This document shows positions 1 to 9,580 of a stretch of 36,507 nucleotides of DNA, in pieces (within the stretch, counting starts at the first letter, position 1; each line of letters begins with the position of its first letter). The DNA lies in contig CANRKI010000014.1 in NCBI GenBank assembly GCA_947631175.1, positions 1 through 36,507 of the forward strand. The letters run 5' to 3'. The DNA comes from an uncultured Flavobacterium sp. GTDB lineage: Bacteria; Bacteroidota; Bacteroidia; Flavobacteriales; Flavobacteriaceae. The position numbers and the translations under genes were made by a program. The notes below the pieces were generated by a model. It ran no database searches, was not told where the DNA came from, and saw nothing but the letters and a program-made list of their open reading frames with translations.

Positions 1-1
1 A

Positions 2-2077
2 AAACGTTCAGAGCGTGAGCGTATGGCCGATGTAAAAACCATTTCGGGTGTGTTTACAGGAGCGTATGCCGAACATCCGTTTACTAAAGAACCAGTTGCT
101 ATTTGGATTGGTGATTATGTTTTAGCAGGATACGGAACAGGTGCTGTAATGGCGGTTCCTTGTGGAGACGAACGCGATTATGCGTTTGCAAAACATTTTG
201 CAGGACAAAACGGAATGCCAGAAATGATTAATATTTTTAATCAAGATATATCTGAAGCTGCTTTTACAGAAAAAGCTGGTTTCGAATTACAAAATTCTGA
301 TTTCTTAAACGGATTAGATTACAAAGCTGCAACAGCAAAAGTAATTGCCGAATTAGAAACGATTGGTCAAGGAAAAGCTAAAGTAAACTACCGTTTACGC
401 GATGCTGTTTTCTCTCGTCAGCGTTATTGGGGAGAACCGTTCCCAACGTATTACGTGAATGGTTTGCCTAAAATGATTGACGCGAAACATTTGCCAATTG
501 TTTTACCAGAAGTAGAAAAGTATTTACCAACCGAAGACGGTCAGCCGCCATTAGGAAACGCATCGGTTTGGGCTTGGGATACGGTAAATAATAAAGTTGT
601 AGAAAATACATTAATTGACGATGTAACAATTTTCCCATTAGAGTTGAACACCATGCCAGGTTGGGCAGGTTCGTCTTGGTATTGGTTACGTTATATGGAT
701 GCACATAACGAAAACGAATTCGCATCAACAGAAGCATTAAAATATTGGGAAAGTGTCGATCTATACATTGGTGGTAGCGAACATGCAACAGGTCACTTAT
801 TGTATTCGCGTTTCTGGAACAAATTCTTAAAAGATCGTGGTTTTATTACAGCCGAAGAACCTTTTAAAAAATTGATTAACCAAGGAATGATTTTAGGAAC
901 TTCGGCTAAAATTATCAAATCAAGAATCTATTTTGGAACAATTAATAACAAAACTTTTGATGAAATTCTTTGTCAAGAAATATTTGGTAATAATGGACTT
1001 TTAAATGTTTCAAATGAATATTTTAACAAAAATTTTGTAAATGTACAAGATAACGAATATATCGAAAAAAATATTTCAGAAGAAACATTATTAGAATTAA
1101 AGAACAAAATTAAAAATAGAAAATCAGGAGTTAATTCTAAGAGTTTGATTGACTCTTTAGAGAGTGTAGATTTCAATATTTTTTATGAAATATATACTCC
1201 TCATGTTCATATTGATTTATTACAAAAAGGAAAAGAATTTGATTTAAATATTGAAAAATATTTTGAAGAAAGAAAATCACACAGTGATAAATATTATCAA
1301 TATGAATCTTGGATTGATGAAAATGTAAAAATTTTCAACTTTGGTTCAGAAAATTTAGAGAGCTATACTTTTAAAGTTTTCAGAGAAGTTGAAAAAATGT
1401 CAAAATCGAAATTCAACGTGGTAAACCCAGATGATATTGCAAACGAATACGGTGCAGATACGTTACGTTTGTACGAAATGTTTTTAGGCCCATTAGAGCA
1501 AGCTAAACCTTGGAATACTGCGGGAATCACTGGGGTTTTTGGTTTCTTAAAGAAATTATGGAAATTATATGCCGATGATAATGGTGTTTTAATTACAAAC
1601 GAAGAGCCAACTAAAGAGATGTACAAATCGTTACACAAAACGATTAAGAAAGTAACCGAAGATATCGAGAACTTCTCATTTAATACATCGGTTTCTCAGT
1701 TCATGATTTGTGTAAACGAGTTGTCGCAACAAAAGTGTAACCACCGTGCTATTTTAGAGCCGTTAGCTGTTTTAGTTTCGCCTTATGCACCGCATATTGC
1801 AGAAGAGTTATGGAGTTTATTAGGACACGAAGGATCGATTTCTAAAGTGGCGTTTCCACAATTTGAAGCGTCACATTTAGTAGAAAGTTCTAAAGAATAT
1901 CCGGTTTCTTTTAACGGGAAAATGCGTTTTAAAATAGAGTTGCCATTAGATTTAACTGCCGAAGAAATTGAAGCAATTATTATGGCCGACGAAAGAACAC
2001 AAGCGCAATTAAATGGTGCAACACCTAAAAAAGTTGTTATTGTTCCAGGTAAAATTATCAACTTAGCTGGATTTTAA
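2..2077 (+). CDS. leuS: Leucyl-tRNA synthetase, 5' partial (reading frame is open to the window edge)
   Basis: Editing-domain and catalytic motifs (KTISGVFTGAYAEHPF, GYGTGAVMAVPCGDERD, RQRYWGEPFP, EKMSKSKFNVVNPDDI, HIAEELW). The frame continues upstream of the ORF-track ATG at 23 (KRSERERMADV...). Confidence 0.96.
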   Translation, partial: KRSERERMADVKTISGVFTGAYAEHPFTKEPVAIWIGDYVLAGYGTGAVMAVPCGDERDYAFAKHFAGQNGMPEMINIFNQDISEAAFTEKAGFELQNSDFLNGLDYKAATAKVIAELETIGQGKAKVNYRLRDAVFSRQRYWGEPFPTYYVNGLPKMIDAKHLPIVLPEVEKYLPTEDGQPPLGNASVWAWDTVNNKVVENTLIDDVTIFPLELNTMPGWAGSSWYWLRYMDAHNENEFASTEALKYWESVDLYIGGSEHATGHLLYSRFWNKFLKDRGFITAEEPFKKLINQGMILGTSAKIIKSRIYFGTINNKTFDEILCQEIFGNNGLLNVSNEYFNKNFVNVQDNEYIEKNISEETLLELKNKIKNRKSGVNSKSLIDSLESVDFNIFYEIYTPHVHIDLLQKGKEFDLNIEKYFEERKSHSDKYYQYESWIDENVKIFNFGSENLESYTFKVFREVEKMSKSKFNVVNPDDIANEYGADTLRLYEMFLGPLEQAKPWNTAGITGVFGFLKKLWKLYADDNGVLITNEEPTKEMYKSLHKTIKKVTEDIENFSFNTSVSQFMICVNELSQQKCNHRAILEPLAVLVSPYAPHIAEELWSLLGHEGSISKVAFPQFEASHLVESSKEYPVSFNGKMRFKIELPLDLTAEEIEAIIMADERTQAQLNGATPKKVVIVPGKIINLAGF

Positions 2078-2080
2078 TAT

Positions 2081-2113
2081 AAAAAAAGTCACTCAATCGA
2101 GTGACTTTTTTTT
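2081..2113. terminator. Intrinsic terminator after leuS
   Basis: aaaaaaGTCACTC-aatc-GAGTGACtttttttt hairpin with A/T tracts. Confidence 0.85.
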
Positions 2114-2195
2114 ATGCTATAAATATAAATTAACTGATAAGTATCATAAAATTATTGCGTAAGATTTTCAAAATTAGCAAATTAAAATAAAATCT

Positions 2196-4031
2196 ATGCA
2201 ATTTTCAACTAACATACATTCCTTCCACATTCCGGTAATGGGGTTGTCGTATACAATAGACACTCCAATTCGAGTAGCACATTTAGGTATTTCCTCTGTA
2301 ATTGCAATAACAGATGACGAATTGATAGAAAAGATGCGTGCGTTATATTGTAAAAAAATTAATATTCCGTATGTCGAAATTTCAAAAAAAACATTCGATT
2401 TTCGTGCGGAACGTATCAAGCAATATTTAAACTTGGTTAATCAAATTGTCAATCAAAAATTTCAGGATTTTAAATCAGAATTAATCGAAAATAAACAATC
2501 TTTAGAAAGTTATTTGGATATTTTACCCGATGGTTCAGAATTTAAATCGGGATTACGCAAGCTGTATTCAGAAGGGAATCATTTAAAACATCAAATTGGA
2601 AATTATTTGAATCAATACCTTAATCCGGGAGCTATTGATGTAAATATCATGACAAAAGTAGATCGTGAAAATTACGATAAAAACGAAAAACTACCTGTTG
2701 CATTTAACGATGCACATGCTGCGCTTCGTGGGTTTGCAGCGAGTGATTTAAACTCATCTGTTGTACTTTCTGCCGGAATGAATCCTAGACTTTTTAGTTA
2801 TTTTGAAGAGTTTCCTGCTTTTTATCCGGATCAAAACGGGCATCTTAAAAAGAAAATTATTTTAAAAGTAAGTGATTTTCGTTCGGCTATGATCCAAGGA
2901 AATATGCTTGCAAAAAAAGGCTTATGGGTTTCTGAATATCGAATAGAATCGGGCTTAAATTGTGGTGGTCACGCTTTTGCAACCGACGGATTGTGATTAG
3001 GACCTATTTTGGAAGAATTAAAGGAAAAAAAGACAGAATTGGTAACATCTAATTATCAATTATTAGTAAAAGCTTTACAAAGTAAGGGTTTACCTGTTCC
3101 AGCAGAATTACCTTTAAAAATTACGGCTCAAGGCGGAGTAGGAACTGCCGAGGAACATAATTTTTTACTAGAACAATTTAATTTAGAAAGCATCGGTTGG
3201 GGATCTCCTTTTTTATTGGTTCCAGAAGCAACATCAGTAGATGATGAGACCAGATTGTTATTGCAAAAAGGAGAAGAGAAAGATTTTTACTTAAGTAATA
3301 TTTCGCCATTAGGGGTTCCTTTCAATACCATAAAAAATACCACAAACGATTATTGGAAAAACAAGAGAATTGCTGAGAATAAAGCAGGAAGCTCGTGTCC
3401 AAAAAAATATTTAGCCTTAGATAAACAGTTTGACGACGAAGGTTTATGTACTGCCTCAAAAAAATATCAAGATATAAAATTAAATGATTTAGAGACAAAC
3501 AAGCTCAATTTATCAGTTAAAGCGTATCATCAAAAAAGAAATGAAATTTTAGAAAAAGCATGTTTATGTGTTGGTTTAGCAAACGCATCTTATCTAGAAA
3601 ATGATATAAAAGTTAAAGGACAACAACAAGGTGTTGTTATTTGTCCAGGACCAAATTTGGCATATTTTGATAAAATTGTTTCTCTACGCGAAATGGTACA
3701 ACATATTTACGGAAACTCTAACGTATTAGCAAAAGTATACAGACCTAATATGTTTATTAAAGAGTTAACCATGTATATGGATCACTTTAAAAAAAGAATT
3801 GAAAACCTTGAAGAAATATCGGTTACTCAAGAAAAAAAGTGGAAAAATTTTCAGAGTAATTTATTAAACGGAATTCAGTATTATAAAGATGTTTTTCAAA
3901 AATCCACTTTTTTTGAGGAACAACGTAAGGAAATTTTAACTCAGTTAGAAAATCATCAATTAGAAATTGAAAAAATAATGCAGAATTTAGCTGATAAAAT
4001 ACAGCATAACAACAAGCTTTTGTCGCTATAA
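2196..4031 (+). pseudogene. Conserved Bacteroidetes hypothetical protein (~600 aa) interrupted by one in-frame TGA at 2994-2996
   Basis: ORFs 2196-2996 and 3009-4031 are in the same frame. Translation across the TGA gives ...SGLNCGGHAFATDGL*LGPILEELKEKK..., which reads as one continuous protein. Confidence 0.8.
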
Positions 4032-4095
4032 ATTTATTTTTGTAACATTTTATATAAAAAGTAGACTAATATGTTGAATATAAAATCTATAAGTT

Positions 4096-4509
4096 ATGAA
4101 AAATGGAAAAGTTGTTTTAGGAATTTTTGTAGCAATTGGAGTTTTTGTTATCGTGCTAATGTTTGGATTGCCAGTTTATAATGTGTGGCAACAAGAAATG
4201 GCAGGTAAAGCAGAAATGGCCAAAGCGGAACAAAATCGTAAAATTTTGATTGAAGAAGCTAAAGCCCGTTTAGAAGCCGAAAAGTTAAATGCACAAGCCG
4301 AGGTGGAACGCGCACGTGGTATGGCAGAGGCTATGAAGCTTGAAAACGGAACTTTAAACACAACATATAATCAATACTTATTTATTCGTACATTAGAGAA
4401 GTTGGCTGATAAAGGTGACTTACCACAAATAATTTATATGCCATCCGAAGGTTTGGTACCGGTTTTGGATGTAGCTACAAAAAATAAGAATTCGGTTTTT
4501 GACGAATAA
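4096..4509 (+). CDS. Small membrane protein: N-terminal TM helix plus prohibitin/SPFH-tail-like coiled coil
   Basis: One TM segment, then AEMAKAEQNRKILIEEAKARLEAEKLNAQAEVERARGMAEAMK and a ...GDLPQIIYMPSEG tail resembling the C-terminus of SPFH proteins. Confidence 0.75.
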   Translation: MKNGKVVLGIFVAIGVFVIVLMFGLPVYNVWQQEMAGKAEMAKAEQNRKILIEEAKARLEAEKLNAQAEVERARGMAEAMKLENGTLNTTYNQYLFIRTLEKLADKGDLPQIIYMPSEGLVPVLDVATKNKNSVFDE

Positions 4510-4573
4510 TGTTTTGCTTTTGATGTTAAGCCTCGTTTATATTTAGTAATTTTGCTCTTTAAAAGTATAAAGA

Positions 4574-5218
4574 ATGCCTGTAATCGATAAATATAAGTTT
4601 AACAGATATATTGCTGCGCCAAAAAAAATAGACAACAGCGATTTAATATCTTACGTAGGATTATTAATTGTAGTTGCCTATTTTTTTTTACGTGTTTTTA
4701 GGTTTAATCATTTGCCAATATACTTTATTGATGGATTAATTATTTGTATTGCCGTAGCTTATTTTTTTAATCGTGATAAAGTTAAAAAACAAAGTATGTA
4801 TCGTTATGAGCCTTTGCACGGCGAATTAATTTGTGATTTGGTTTTTACAGCTGATTATATAAAAATTGAACAAACGGAATATCCTTTAGACTTGATTTAT
4901 AATATAAATTTTGTTGAACACGAGGATTTTCATGGTGCTTTAAAGTATAAAAACGGAAATTTTGCAGGTGCACTTTCGCAAGGTGTTTATAATTTTATTG
5001 TTTTAAAATTAAAAAGTGGAGAAGAAGTGCAATGTCAATTTCAACAAATATCTAGACATGAATTAAGAAATACTCGAACCATGCTTGAAAAGTATTATGA
5101 AGTAGGAATCATTAATTTTAATCATCTAGTTGATATTTTAAGAATAGAATCAATGAATGAGCGCGAAATATTACGTGTTGATTTAGAACGTAGAAAACAA
5201 AAAAACATCGACAATTAG
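4574..5218 (+). CDS. Hypothetical membrane protein
   Basis: 214-aa ORF with two predicted hydrophobic segments near the N-terminus; ends in a shared bidirectional terminator. Confidence 0.7.
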   Translation: MPVIDKYKFNRYIAAPKKIDNSDLISYVGLLIVVAYFFLRVFRFNHLPIYFIDGLIICIAVAYFFNRDKVKKQSMYRYEPLHGELICDLVFTADYIKIEQTEYPLDLIYNINFVEHEDFHGALKYKNGNFAGALSQGVYNFIVLKLKSGEEVQCQFQQISRHELRNTRTMLEKYYEVGIINFNHLVDILRIESMNEREILRVDLERRKQKNIDN

Positions 5219-5230
5219 TCGATGTTTTTT
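5200..5230. terminator. Bidirectional terminator overlapping both stop codons
   Basis: Perfect palindrome AAAAAACATCGAC-aatta-GTCGATGTTTTTT. Confidence 0.88.
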
Positions 5231-6024
5231 GTTTTAGGTTTATTTTTCTGCAATAAAAATTCTATAGCTTTTTGATTAAATGCAGTTGGATTGTCTACGT
5301 TTACAACATGACCACAATTTTTAACAATAAAAAGTTGGGCAGTTTTTACATGACTTTCGACCACTTTTTTAACAGCTGGTAAAAACATATAATCCTCATC
5401 GCCCATAATGTATAACGTTGGGATGTTAAGTTCAACTTGTCTGAACCATTTTAATAAAGGGTTAATTTCAGTAGTAAGTTTAAACCATCTAATAAATTCC
5501 TTTTGATATAATTTTTTAGCCTCGTTTACAAACATTAATCGGGATTGTTTGTGATTTTTTTTTGGCATTATGATAAAAGCAAAAAGCTTGTAAAGTAATA
5601 AATATGGAATCATATTTTTAAAAAGATTCCCAAGTTTCATTAATATTTGTGACCTAAAATTCATCTGCATAATTGCACCTCCCATAATCATGGATTGTAC
5701 TTTATACGGATACATTTCGGCCAATTGTCTAATCACAATTGTTCCTAATGATATCCCAACAAAGTGAGATTTTTCAACCTTTAAATGCTGCAACAATTCA
5801 TAAACATCATTAGCAACAGTTTTAAAAGTGTAATTTCCTTTAAAAATTTTATTCTGTTTTTTGCCCGATTCTCCGTGTCCGCGTAAATCAAGTAAAATAA
5901 CATTGAAATATTTTTTAAACTCTCTAATTTGTTTAAACCAAATAGTCGAACTTCCTCCTGCACCATGTACAAAAGTTACATATTCTGTAGAATTTTTATT
6001 TTCGAAAAGAGTATATGAAAGCAA
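5215..6024 (-). CDS. Alpha/beta hydrolase
   Basis: VHGAGGSSTIW oxyanion region, GISLGTIV nucleophile elbow, C-terminal NCGHVVNVDNP His motif. Confidence 0.88.
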   Translation of the reverse strand: MLSYTLFENKNSTEYVTFVHGAGGSSTIWFKQIREFKKYFNVILLDLRGHGESGKKQNKIFKGNYTFKTVANDVYELLQHLKVEKSHFVGISLGTIVIRQLAEMYPYKVQSMIMGGAIMQMNFRSQILMKLGNLFKNMIPYLLLYKLFAFIIMPKKNHKQSRLMFVNEAKKLYQKEFIRWFKLTTEINPLLKWFRQVELNIPTLYIMGDEDYMFLPAVKKVVESHVKTAQLFIVKNCGHVVNVDNPTAFNQKAIEFLLQKNKPKTKNID

Positions 6025-6218
6025 AATATAATGGCTTTGAATTAAGGTACAAAAATAACATCTTTAATTGATATTATGGTAGTTTAAAATTCATAAATTC
6101 AATATAATATACCATAAAGACAATTAGTTAATAAAAAAAAGTTAATATGCCTGACATTTTGTACTTTTTTTTATTTTTGGCGTTTTATTTGATATATTGA
6201 ATGTAAAAAAGAAAGATT

Positions 6219-6893
6219 ATGTATTTAATTATTATGGGTGTTTTCATGCTAGCTAGCTGGTATATTGGAAATACGTTACAAAAAAAATTCGACCACTATT
6301 CTAAATTGCATTTACGCAACGGAATGAGCGGCGCAGAAATTGCTACAAAAATGTTACACGATCACGGGATTTATGATGTAAAAGTAATCTCGACTCCAGG
6401 ACGTTTAACAGATCACTATAATCCTGCAGATAAAACGGTTAACTTGTCTGAAGCTGTTTATAACCAACGCAATGCAGCAGCAGCAGCAGTTGCCGCTCAC
6501 GAAGTGGGACACGCGGTTCAGCACGCTACAGCATACTCATGGTTACAAATGCGATCTAAAATGGTTCCGGTTGTGTCTGTTGCTTCTAATTTTGTACAAT
6601 GGATTTTATTAGCAGGGGTTTTAATGGTAAATACTTTTCCGAGTTTATTATTAATAGGAATTTTACTTTTTGCTACCACAACGGTATTCTCAATAGTAAC
6701 ATTACCTGTAGAATATGATGCAAGTAACAGAGCTTTGGCTTGGTTAAAACGTGAAAAAATGGTTTCACAGCAAGAATATGTTGGTGCAGAAGACTCATTA
6801 AAATGGGCAGCACGTACTTATTTAGTAGCTGCGTTATCATCTATCGGTACATTATTATATTATGTTTGGATGTATTTAGGAAGAAGAGAATAA
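6219..6893 (+). CDS. Neutral zinc metallopeptidase, YugP/DUF (PF04298)-like membrane protease
   Basis: HEVGHAVQH zinc motif, LTDHYNPADKTVNLSEAVYNQRNAAAAAVAAHEVGH block, TM helices. Confidence 0.9.
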   Translation: MYLIIMGVFMLASWYIGNTLQKKFDHYSKLHLRNGMSGAEIATKMLHDHGIYDVKVISTPGRLTDHYNPADKTVNLSEAVYNQRNAAAAAVAAHEVGHAVQHATAYSWLQMRSKMVPVVSVASNFVQWILLAGVLMVNTFPSLLLIGILLFATTTVFSIVTLPVEYDASNRALAWLKREKMVSQQEYVGAEDSLKWAARTYLVAALSSIGTLLYYVWMYLGRRE

Positions 6894-6913
6894 GCTATAA
6901 ATTAATATTTTAT

Positions 6914-6945
6914 AAAAGTCACAATTTTACGTTGTGACTTTTTTT
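6914..6945 (+). terminator. Intrinsic terminator after metallopeptidase
   Basis: AAAAGTCACAA-ttttacg-TTGTGACTTTTTTT. Confidence 0.82.
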
Positions 6946-7046
6946 ATTTTATTTGTTTTTTCCTTATTTTTGAATTTGTTAAATTATTAAAAAACAACTA
7001 CTTTAGTAAAATAAATATACAGAAGCTAATCCCAAATTTTAACATA

Positions 7047-7595
7047 ATGCATCATTTTTTAATTGTAATTATGCTTGCTACAGCTCCTACTTTGTCAGCA
7101 AACACAATTGATTCTATAAGAATACCTACACAAAACGATAAAAGTTTTGACGTTGTTTTTGAAAAAATTATTAAAGAATCTAATTCTTATAAAGATTTTA
7201 AATTAATTACAAATCCTGATTTATCCATTATTAGTACAGCTCACAAAGCTGAGGTAGCGGCTCTTAATAACTCTATTGTTGATTTAGAAGAAAAGCTAAA
7301 TACCGTTAAAAATCAACTAGATAAAGAGTTGGATAAGATAAAAGATTTAAAAAAACCGTCACCAATTACTTCGGATATGATCTTAATGTATGGTGGTGTA
7401 CTTGGTTTACTATTATTGTTTTTAATAGTTTATGTCTTAAAAAATAAAAAACTTAAAGATGTTGCTGTAAGTCAAAAATCTAGCTTGGATGCTATTGAGG
7501 TTGAATTTGATGAGTTTAAGCGCTCGGCTATGGAACGTGAGTTAAAAATTAAACGTGAGCTCATGGACGAAAAAAATAAAAATAAACAACATTAA
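7047..7595 (+). CDS. Hypothetical protein: signal peptide, coiled coil, one TM helix
   Basis: N-terminal hydrophobic leader ending TLSANT; EEKLNTVKNQLDKELDKIKDL coiled coil; MYGGVLGLLLLFLIVYVL TM. Confidence 0.65.
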   Translation: MHHFLIVIMLATAPTLSANTIDSIRIPTQNDKSFDVVFEKIIKESNSYKDFKLITNPDLSIISTAHKAEVAALNNSIVDLEEKLNTVKNQLDKELDKIKDLKKPSPITSDMILMYGGVLGLLLLFLIVYVLKNKKLKDVAVSQKSSLDAIEVEFDEFKRSAMERELKIKRELMDEKNKNKQH

Positions 7596-7604
7596 AATTA
7601 TATA

Positions 7605-7636
7605 AAAAAAGAGAATGTTTTAAACATTCTCTTTTT
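7605..7636. terminator. Bidirectional terminator containing the stop of the minus-strand gene
   Basis: AAAAAGAGAATGTTT-t-AAACATTCTCTTTTT palindrome centred at about 7621. Confidence 0.85.
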
Positions 7637-8987
7637 CGTTATATCCTTCGTAAGTTACTTCGTGTTCTGTAAAAATTATTCCGTAAGATTCGAGCTCATT
7701 TAAAATAGGCTCATAAACTTCTTTGGCAATAGGAAGTTGCACACCAGGAGTGTTAATTTCACCATTTAATATTTTAACAGCTGCTATAGCTACTGGTAAA
7801 CCTACTGTTTTCGCCATAGAAGTATAGGTTTGATTTTCGCCCAATACAACTAGTTTCGAATCTATTTGTTTAAAACCTTCGGTTGTTTTGTAACCAATTT
7901 TATGATACATCACTACCATATCTTTGTCGTTTTCGTCTAATTTCCATTTTTCATTTAAAATAGCCTCTAACAACTTGGCAGGAGTAGCGTTTGGAACTCC
8001 TATAATTTTTTTAGGATTAAATAAGTCAAGTTCTTCTAACTTTTCCCACATCACATCATCTTGATCAATTTTTAATTGATGACGTAATTTTATTTCGACT
8101 GAATCTGTTGGATGAAATGGTAAAAATAAATTTACAAAATCACGATTCGAAAGGTGTTCAGAATCATCTAAAACATACGAATCATCTGTCATGCCAAGTT
8201 GTACAAACATATCCCAGGCTCTTGAATAGCCCACACGTCTAATCGTACCACGGTATAAGGTTAAAATATCATCTAACTTATAAATATCTTTATATTTTAA
8301 TGAATCTCGATTGGCATAAACCTCAAACTTACCGTATCCTTCAAATTCAATAAACTCTGTTCGTCTAAACAATCTGTTGTACGGAATGTATTTGTATTTT
8401 CCTTCTTGAATAAATTTTGCAACACCACCTTGTCCTGCAACAACCACATTTCTAGGATTCCAAGTGAATTTATAATTCCATAAGTTAGTATCACTTTCTG
8501 GAGCCACTAATCCGCCACAAAAAGATTCAAATAAAACAATTTGATGCTCTTGTTGTTTAATACGGTCAATAATTTTCATGGAACTCATGTGATCAATTCC
8601 TGGATCCAATCCAATTTCATTCATAAAAATTAATCCAGCTTCTTTAACTTCTTCATCCATTTTCTTTAAATCATCAGAAATGTACGAAGCCGTTAACAAG
8701 TGTTTTTTATGTTTTAAACAGCATTTTGCTACTTTAGTGTGTAAAGCTGCTGGCAACATAGAAATGACAACGTCTGCTGCTTTTATGCATGAGTTTCTAA
8801 GCTCTTTATTATCAATATCAAATAAAATAGCCTTGCCTTTAGGGTGATTTTGTATCTTTTTTTGAGCAAATTCTTGAGATAAATCACCAACGGTTAGCAT
8901 ATAATTGTTTGCTTGCGCATTTTCAAGTAAGTATTTAATTAGTGATGATGACGAGCGTCCCGCACCAATAACGAGTATTTGTTTCAT
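7620..8987 (-). CDS. Saccharopine dehydrogenase family protein (lysine/saccharopine reductase-like)
   Basis: N-terminal Rossmann MKQILVIGAGRSSSSLIKYLL, NEIGLDPGIDHMSSMKIID and C-terminal MAKTVGLPVAIAAVKILNG motifs. Confidence 0.88.
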   Translation of the reverse strand: MKQILVIGAGRSSSSLIKYLLENAQANNYMLTVGDLSQEFAQKKIQNHPKGKAILFDIDNKELRNSCIKAADVVISMLPAALHTKVAKCCLKHKKHLLTASYISDDLKKMDEEVKEAGLIFMNEIGLDPGIDHMSSMKIIDRIKQQEHQIVLFESFCGGLVAPESDTNLWNYKFTWNPRNVVVAGQGGVAKFIQEGKYKYIPYNRLFRRTEFIEFEGYGKFEVYANRDSLKYKDIYKLDDILTLYRGTIRRVGYSRAWDMFVQLGMTDDSYVLDDSEHLSNRDFVNLFLPFHPTDSVEIKLRHQLKIDQDDVMWEKLEELDLFNPKKIIGVPNATPAKLLEAILNEKWKLDENDKDMVVMYHKIGYKTTEGFKQIDSKLVVLGENQTYTSMAKTVGLPVAIAAVKILNGEINTPGVQLPIAKEVYEPILNELESYGIIFTEHEVTYEGYNEKENV

Positions 8988-9083
8988 GTTCTGATTGTTT
9001 GTTTTGCGAAATGAAAATACAAATATTAAATAGATGAGAAAGCGGAAATGATAAAAAAATGTTTTTTAAAAAAGAAAAATATG

Positions 9084-9091
9084 TAATTTTG
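9084..9091 (+). promoter_or_regulatory. Candidate Bacteroidetes -7 element (TAnnTTTG) for the DUF423 gene
   Basis: TAATTTTG 18 nt upstream of the ATG. Confidence 0.4.
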
Positions 9092-9108
9092 GTTTGAAAT
9101 TTACCATC

Positions 9109-9507
9109 ATGAATAAAAGAATAATAATAACATCAGGAATCTTAGGAACTTTAGCCATTATACTTGGTGCTTTTGGTGCACATGCTTTAAAAAAAGTACT
9201 TAGTGTAGAGGAGCTAAACTCTTTTGAAGTAGGAGTGAGGTATCAATTTTATCATACATTGTTTTTACTTTTTATTGCAAATACAAGTAAAATATCTGTA
9301 TCATATAAAAAATATATTAGTCTTTTTGTAACTTTAGGAGTTATATTATTTTCAGGATCAATATATTTATTAGCTACACAATCCTTATCGGGTATCAATT
9401 TTAAGTTTTTAGGACCAATTACACCTATTGGAGGTTTAATGTTAATAGTGGGTTGGATACTTTTAATTATTGGTGTTTGTAAAGGAAATGATAAATACGA
9501 AAATTAA
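9109..9507 (+). CDS. DUF423 (YgdD-like) small membrane protein
   Basis: GILGTLAIILGAFGAHALKK...YQFYHTLFLLF signature. ATG at 9109 preferred over the TTG at 9094, as a TAATTTTG promoter element sits at 9084-9091. Confidence 0.85.
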   Translation: MNKRIIITSGILGTLAIILGAFGAHALKKVLSVEELNSFEVGVRYQFYHTLFLLFIANTSKISVSYKKYISLFVTLGVILFSGSIYLLATQSLSGINFKFLGPITPIGGLMLIVGWILLIIGVCKGNDKYEN

Positions 9508-9580
9508 TAAACAAGTCAAATAAGTTTTTTCCAATTAAATTTTTAATTTTGTGGGAACAACACACATACAATTTTAAATC

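Noticed and set aside
468-2061. Minus-strand ORFs inside leuS (106, 67, 91, 92 aa)
   Set aside because: Antisense to a strongly conserved CDS, no recognisable family or start context.
2994-2996. TGA as a selenocysteine codon
   Set aside because: No Sec-type hairpin is obvious within ~40 nt downstream, the position appears to be Leu in remembered homologues, and a TTA-to-TGA change is simpler.
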